In this document: piece after piece, positions 5,400 to 8,318 of the stretch
How positions within the stretch are numbered: the first letter of the stretch is position 1
How the letters are laid out: every line of letters begins with the position of its first letter
Notes under the pieces: generated by a model
Told to the model about the DNA's origin: nothing
The model's input: the letters and a program-made list of their open reading frames with translations, nothing else
The model's database searches: none
Origin: Paracoccaceae bacterium
GTDB taxonomy: Bacteria > Pseudomonadota > Alphaproteobacteria > Rhodobacterales > Rhodobacteraceae
Assembly (NCBI GenBank): GCA_026984895.1
Contig: JALSRF010000408.1
Location: 1-8,318 of the forward strand
Direction of reading: 5' to 3'
Length of the DNA: 8,318 bases
Translations under genes and position numbers: made by a program

Positions 5400-6475
5400 G
5401 GCGCGCACTCCATCAGCAGGGCCGGGCGGATCACCCCGCCCACGGCCGGGATCGAACGCCCCTGCCCCAGAACCCGGGTCAGCGCGTCATAGCGCCCGCC
5501 GGTGGCAACGGGCGGCAGATCGGCGCGATCCTCGGCATAAAAGCCGAAAACGAAGCCGTCGTAATATTCCATCGAACTGCGCCCGTAGCCGGCCTCGAAA
5601 TCCAGCGCCGCCACATCGATGCCGCGCCCGTCGAGCGCCTCCAGCCGAGCAGCCAGGGTGGCGACGCTTTCGGCCAGCGCCGGCATGTCGCGCGCCATTT
5701 CCCGCAGGGCGGCCAGGGCAGCGGGCGCCTTGGCGGCAAGGCCCAGGATCCGGTCCAGCAGCTCGGTTTCGCCGGCGCCGATGGGGGGCTCGTGCGCATC
5801 GGCCCGCAGCGCCGCGATGCGTTCGGCGATCTCCCGGGCGCTGCGCAACCCGATCAGCGGCGCCGCACGCGCCATCGGGTCGGCCTCGGCCAGAAGGCGG
5901 GCGCGGCTTTCGGGCACCGGCAGCTTGCCGCTGAAACGCTCCAGCAGCGCGCGAAACCGCGCCGGGCGCCAGACGTGGCGCAGCAGCGCCGCCTTGCGCC
6001 GCTCGGAGGTGTCCAGCCCGCGCACCGCGGCCATGAGAATGCCCATGTCGCCGGTGACCGCGCGCAGACCGTGGCCATCGAGCGCCCGGGAGATCAGCGA
6101 AAACACCTCGGCATCCGAGGCGGGCGGGTCGGCGCGGTCGAACACCTCGTAGCCCACCTGAATGTATTCGCTGGCCCGCCCGGCCCCGTCTTCCTGTTGG
6201 CGAAACACCACCCCGCTGTAGGTGTAGCGCGCCGGCTCGGCCCCGTCCTGCATGTGCATCTGCACCACCGGCACGGTGAAATCCGGGCGCAGCATGCGTT
6301 CGCCGGCCAGCGGGTCATGGGTGACGAAGGCACGCGCGCGGATGTCCTCGCCGTAAAGGTCCAGCAGGGTTTCGGCGGGTTGCAGGATGTCGGCCTCGAT
6401 CACCTGCGCGCCCGCGTCCCGAAACAGCGCCTGCAGCGCGGCAGCCTTTTCGCGGATCGCGGCGCGCGTGGCCAT
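5396..6475 (-). CDS. hisZ: ATP phosphoribosyltransferase regulatory subunit
   Basis: HisZ is a paralogue of the histidyl-tRNA synthetase catalytic core that lost aminoacylation and now activates short HisG and carries histidine feedback control in a hetero-octamer. The 359 residues show class II synthetase remnants: LRPDFTVPV (62-70), motif 2-like FRQQEDGAGRASEYIQVGYE (91-110), DGFVFGFY (306-313), TGGRYDAL (325-332), and GGVIRP (346-351) at the motif 3 position. The anticodon-binding domain of HisRS is absent and the protein stops right after motif 3, as expected. I take the ATG at 6475, which overlaps the hisS stop in TGATG and gives MATRAAIREKAAALQALF; the frame extends 28 codons into hisS without resemblance. 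The gene sits between its ancestral paralogue hisS and its partner hisG. Confidence 0.94.
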   Translation of the reverse strand: MATRAAIREKAAALQALFRDAGAQVIEADILQPAETLLDLYGEDIRARAFVTHDPLAGERMLRPDFTVPVVQMHMQDGAEPARYTYSGVVFRQQEDGAGRASEYIQVGYEVFDRADPPASDAEVFSLISRALDGHGLRAVTGDMGILMAAVRGLDTSERRKAALLRHVWRPARFRALLERFSGKLPVPESRARLLAEADPMARAAPLIGLRSAREIAERIAALRADAHEPPIGAGETELLDRILGLAAKAPAALAALREMARDMPALAESVATLAARLEALDGRGIDVAALDFEAGYGRSSMEYYDGFVFGFYAEDRADLPPVATGGRYDALTRVLGQGRSIPAVGGVIRPALLMECAP

Positions 6476-7962
6476 CAGTCCGCCCGCGCCAGGATGCGCC
6501 GGACCTCGGCCACCAGATCGGCGCGCGGGACTTCGACCTGGGAGGGCCGGGATTTCCATTCCTCCAGGCTGGCGCTTTCGGCGATCTTCGCGCCCAGCAC
6601 CAGGTCCTTGATCTGCACCACGCCGCGCGCGCGCTCGTCCTCGCCCGCGATCACCGCCACCGGCGCGCGGCGCCTGTCGGCGTATTTCAACTGGTTGCCG
6701 AAGTTCTTCGGGTTACCGAGATAGACCTCGGCCCGGATGCCGGCCGCGCGCAACTCGGCCGCCATCGCCTGGTAATCGGCCATGCGGGCGCGCTCCATCA
6801 CCGTCACCACCACCGGCCCCGGCGCCTCGGCCGCGCCCAGCCCCTTCGCGCGCAACGCCGCCAGCAGCCGGTCGACGCCGATGGAAACGCCGGTCGCCGG
6901 CACCGCCTGCCCGGTGAAACGTTTCACCAGATCGTCGTAGCGCCCGCCGCCGGCGACCGAGCCGAACTGGCGCGCCCGGCCCTTTTCATCGGTGATCTCG
7001 AAGGTCAGTTCGGCCTCGAACACCGGCCCGGTGTAATAGCCGAGCCCGCGCACCACCGAGGGGTCGATGACGATGCGGTCGGCGCCGTAGCCCTGAGCCT
7101 CCAGCAGCTCGGCGATGGTTTCCAGTTCGTCGATCCCCTCGGCGCCCACACCCGACCCGCCCACCGCCGCGCGCAGCCTGGCAAGCGTTTGGGCCGCATC
7201 GGCGCCGCGGGAGGTGAGAAAGGCGATCACCGGCTCGGCCTGCGCCTTGTCCAGCCCCACGCCGTCGATATAGGCGCCCGAGGCATCGAGCCGCCCCTTG
7301 CCCAGCAGCGCGCGCACGCCGTCCTCGCCCACCTTGTCGAACTTGTCGATGCTGCGCAGGATGGCGTCGCGATCGGCGCTGCCAGAGGGGTCCACCGCCT
7401 CCAGCACGCCGTTCAGAACCTTGCGGTTGTTGATGCGGATCACATAGTCGCCGCGGGCGATCCCGACCGCTTCCAGAGCGTCGGCCAGCATGGCGCAGAT
7501 CTCGGCATCCGCCGCCACGCTCGGGGCGCCCACGGTGTCGGCATCGCATTGATAGAATTGGCGAAACCGCCCCGGCCCCGGCTTTTCGTTGCGCCAGACC
7601 GGGCCCATGGCATAGCGCCGGTAGGGGGTGGGCAGATCGTTGCGGAACTGCGCATAGACGCGCGCCAGCGGGGCCGTCAGATCGTAGCGCAGCGCCAGCC
7701 AGTCGCCCGGCTTGCCGGTCTCGCTTTCCTCCTGCCAGGCAAAGACGCCGGCGTTCGGGCGCTCCACGTCGGGCAGGAACTTGCCCAGCGCCTCGACGGT
7801 CTCGACGGCCGAGCTTTCCAGCGCATCGAAGCCGTAGCGGTGGTAGACGGCGGCGATCCGATCAAGCATGGCCTTGCGCTCGGCGACGTCTGCGCCGAAA
7901 TAGTCGCGAAAGCCCTTGGGCGTCGCGGCCCTGGGCCGGGGGTGCTTTTTCACTTTGGCCAT
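6475..7962 (-). CDS. hisS: Histidyl-tRNA synthetase, divergent alphaproteobacterial type
   Basis: HisRS attaches histidine to tRNA-His. The 495 residues include the class II catalytic core with motif 1 TPKGFRDY (14-21), ALRYDLTAPLAR (90-101), motif 2 WRNEKPGPGRFRQFYQCD (123-140), the histidine-binding RGLGYYTG (305-312), GGGRYDDL (338-345) and motif 3 ATGVSIGVDRL (356-366). An anticodon-binding domain follows from about 384. The 'RYDLT' and 'FRQFYQCD' segments look more like archaeal and eukaryotic HisRS than E. coli HisRS ('RPEGT', 'YRQFHQ'), and the motif 2 loop has Gly at 129 where typical bacterial enzymes have Gln. This is the type found in alphaproteobacteria whose tRNA-His lacks the extra G-1. 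AAGG lies 7 bases before the ATG. It is the first gene of the hisS-hisZ-hisG-HAD operon. Confidence 0.96.
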   Translation of the reverse strand: MAKVKKHPRPRAATPKGFRDYFGADVAERKAMLDRIAAVYHRYGFDALESSAVETVEALGKFLPDVERPNAGVFAWQEESETGKPGDWLALRYDLTAPLARVYAQFRNDLPTPYRRYAMGPVWRNEKPGPGRFRQFYQCDADTVGAPSVAADAEICAMLADALEAVGIARGDYVIRINNRKVLNGVLEAVDPSGSADRDAILRSIDKFDKVGEDGVRALLGKGRLDASGAYIDGVGLDKAQAEPVIAFLTSRGADAAQTLARLRAAVGGSGVGAEGIDELETIAELLEAQGYGADRIVIDPSVVRGLGYYTGPVFEAELTFEITDEKGRARQFGSVAGGGRYDDLVKRFTGQAVPATGVSIGVDRLLAALRAKGLGAAEAPGPVVVTVMERARMADYQAMAAELRAAGIRAEVYLGNPKNFGNQLKYADRRRAPVAVIAGEDERARGVVQIKDLVLGAKIAESASLEEWKSRPSQVEVPRADLVAEVRRILARAD

Positions 7963-7992
7963 TGCGCTGCCTTGCCTTTCCTGTTGGCGGGC

Positions 7993-8021
7993 GGTCTAGC
8001 GAAAAGGCATGGTCGGGGCAA
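7993..8021 (-). promoter_or_regulatory. Candidate promoter of the hisS operon
   Basis: On the minus strand TTGCCC (8021-8016) and TAGACC (7998-7993) are 17 bases apart. The -35 box matches four of six consensus bases, the -10 box three. Transcription would start near 7986, leaving a leader of about 24 bases. That leaves no room for a histidine leader peptide, T-box or attenuator. The slyX promoter must share the same 79-base gap; I see no clear one. Confidence 0.33.
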
Positions 8022-8041
8022 GCGGGCAAAGGAGAGCGAAG

Positions 8042-8248
8042 ATGAACGAACGGGTGACGAAACTGGAAGAGCTGACGGCGCATCTGGCGCGCACGGTGGA
8101 AGAGCTGTCGGGCGAGGTGGCGCGCCAGAACGGCGAGATCGACCGGCTGACCCGGCGTCTCGAGATGATCATGCAGCGCGAGGCCGAGCGCGAGATGGAC
8201 GCCGGCGGCGCCGTGCCGCTGGCCGATCAGAAACCGCCGCACTGGTAG
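8042..8248 (+). CDS. slyX: SlyX family protein
   Basis: This small acidic protein of 68 residues is predicted to form one long amphipathic coiled coil through about residue 50, with heptad-like leucines and isoleucines (LEELTAHLARTVEELSGEV and onward), and it ends in PPHW. SlyX proteins are about 70 residues, coiled-coil, and end in a PPHY or PPHW motif, so the match is good. The name comes from the gene neighbouring slyD in E. coli, but no molecular function is established. There is no signal peptide or membrane segment. GGAG (8031-8034) lies 7 bases before the ATG at 8042, which fixes the start. It is divergent from hisS with a 79-base gap. Confidence 0.88.
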   Translation: MNERVTKLEELTAHLARTVEELSGEVARQNGEIDRLTRRLEMIMQREAEREMDAGGAVPLADQKPPHW

Positions 8249-8273
8249 CGCACAGGCATCGGCAGTCACAACT

Positions 8274-8307
8274 GCAAGGCCTTTCGAAGGACCTTGCCGG
8301 GCGTTTT
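8274..8307 (+). terminator. Hairpin after slyX with a short T-run, possible weak terminator
   Basis: GCAAGGCCTT (8274-8283) pairs with AAGG (8287-8290) and CCTTGC (8292-8297), making ten pairs with one bulged A at 8291 and a three-base TCG loop. TTTT follows at 8304-8307 after a six-base gap, which is further than usual for an intrinsic terminator. Confidence 0.33.
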
Positions 8308-8308
8308 C

Positions 8309-8313
8309 AGGAG
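8309..8313 (+). promoter_or_regulatory. Shine-Dalgarno-like AGGAG at the window edge
   Basis: AGGAG lies 5 bases from the end of the window. It probably serves a plus-strand gene that starts just beyond base 8318, placed after slyX. The start codon itself is not visible. Confidence 0.35.
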
Positions 8314-8318
8314 CGCCT

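Noticed and set aside
4125..5492. A 455-residue open frame on the plus strand opposite the HAD gene and hisG.
   Set aside because: It is antisense to two fully recognisable genes and shows the same low-complexity mirror composition.
7963..8041. Possible histidine leader peptide or T-box upstream of hisS.
   Set aside because: The gap is only 79 bases, has no run of His codons and no T-box sequence, and must also hold the slyX start region.

Overview
The window looks like chromosomal DNA from an alphaproteobacterium, most likely of the order Rhodobacterales. It is very GC-rich, and the gene set is typical of that group: a stand-alone NDUFS4-like complex I subunit, a DUF1489 protein, a short vitamin-B12-dependent ribonucleotide reductase with a TSCPD domain, a short-form HisG paired with HisZ, and a histidyl-tRNA synthetase of the divergent alphaproteobacterial type. 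No mobile element, phage gene or CRISPR array is visible. This is mainly housekeeping DNA; the least explained part is the 347-base intergenic stretch at 184-530.

Layout, left to right. The 3' end of a DUF1501 gene (1-183, +) is followed by a gene-free stretch rich in potential RNA structure: a long GC hairpin built on an 18-bp tandem repeat (205-265), a small hairpin (266-279), an AT-rich patch with a good -10 box (323-328), and two interleaved helices that could form a pseudoknot (342-437). Next come the NDUFS4-like gene with a GTG start (531-842, +) and a tRNA-Arg(TCT) gene (952-1028, +). The class II ribonucleotide reductase gene nrdJ (1252-3513, -) is divergent from a DUF1489 gene with a TTG start (3653-4078, +). 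The DUF1489 gene runs tail-to-tail, 10 bases apart, into a four-gene minus-strand operon, hisS-hisZ-hisG-HAD phosphatase (7962 down to 4089). slyX (8042-8248, +) is divergent from hisS. The window ends at a Shine-Dalgarno-like AGGAG (8309-8313) that probably belongs to a further plus-strand gene.

How the genes work together. HisZ and short HisG should form the hetero-octameric ATP phosphoribosyltransferase that catalyses and feedback-controls the first step of histidine synthesis. HisS charges tRNA-His with the product. The overlapping stops and starts (TGATG between hisS and hisZ, ATGA between hisZ and hisG, and a 3-base gap before the HAD gene) point to one translationally coupled mRNA. NrdJ makes deoxyribonucleotides without needing oxygen, using adenosylcobalamin. 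The NDUFS4-like protein belongs to respiratory complex I. Candidate sigma-70-type promoters are given for the main transcription units; they are pattern matches by eye and remain unproven.
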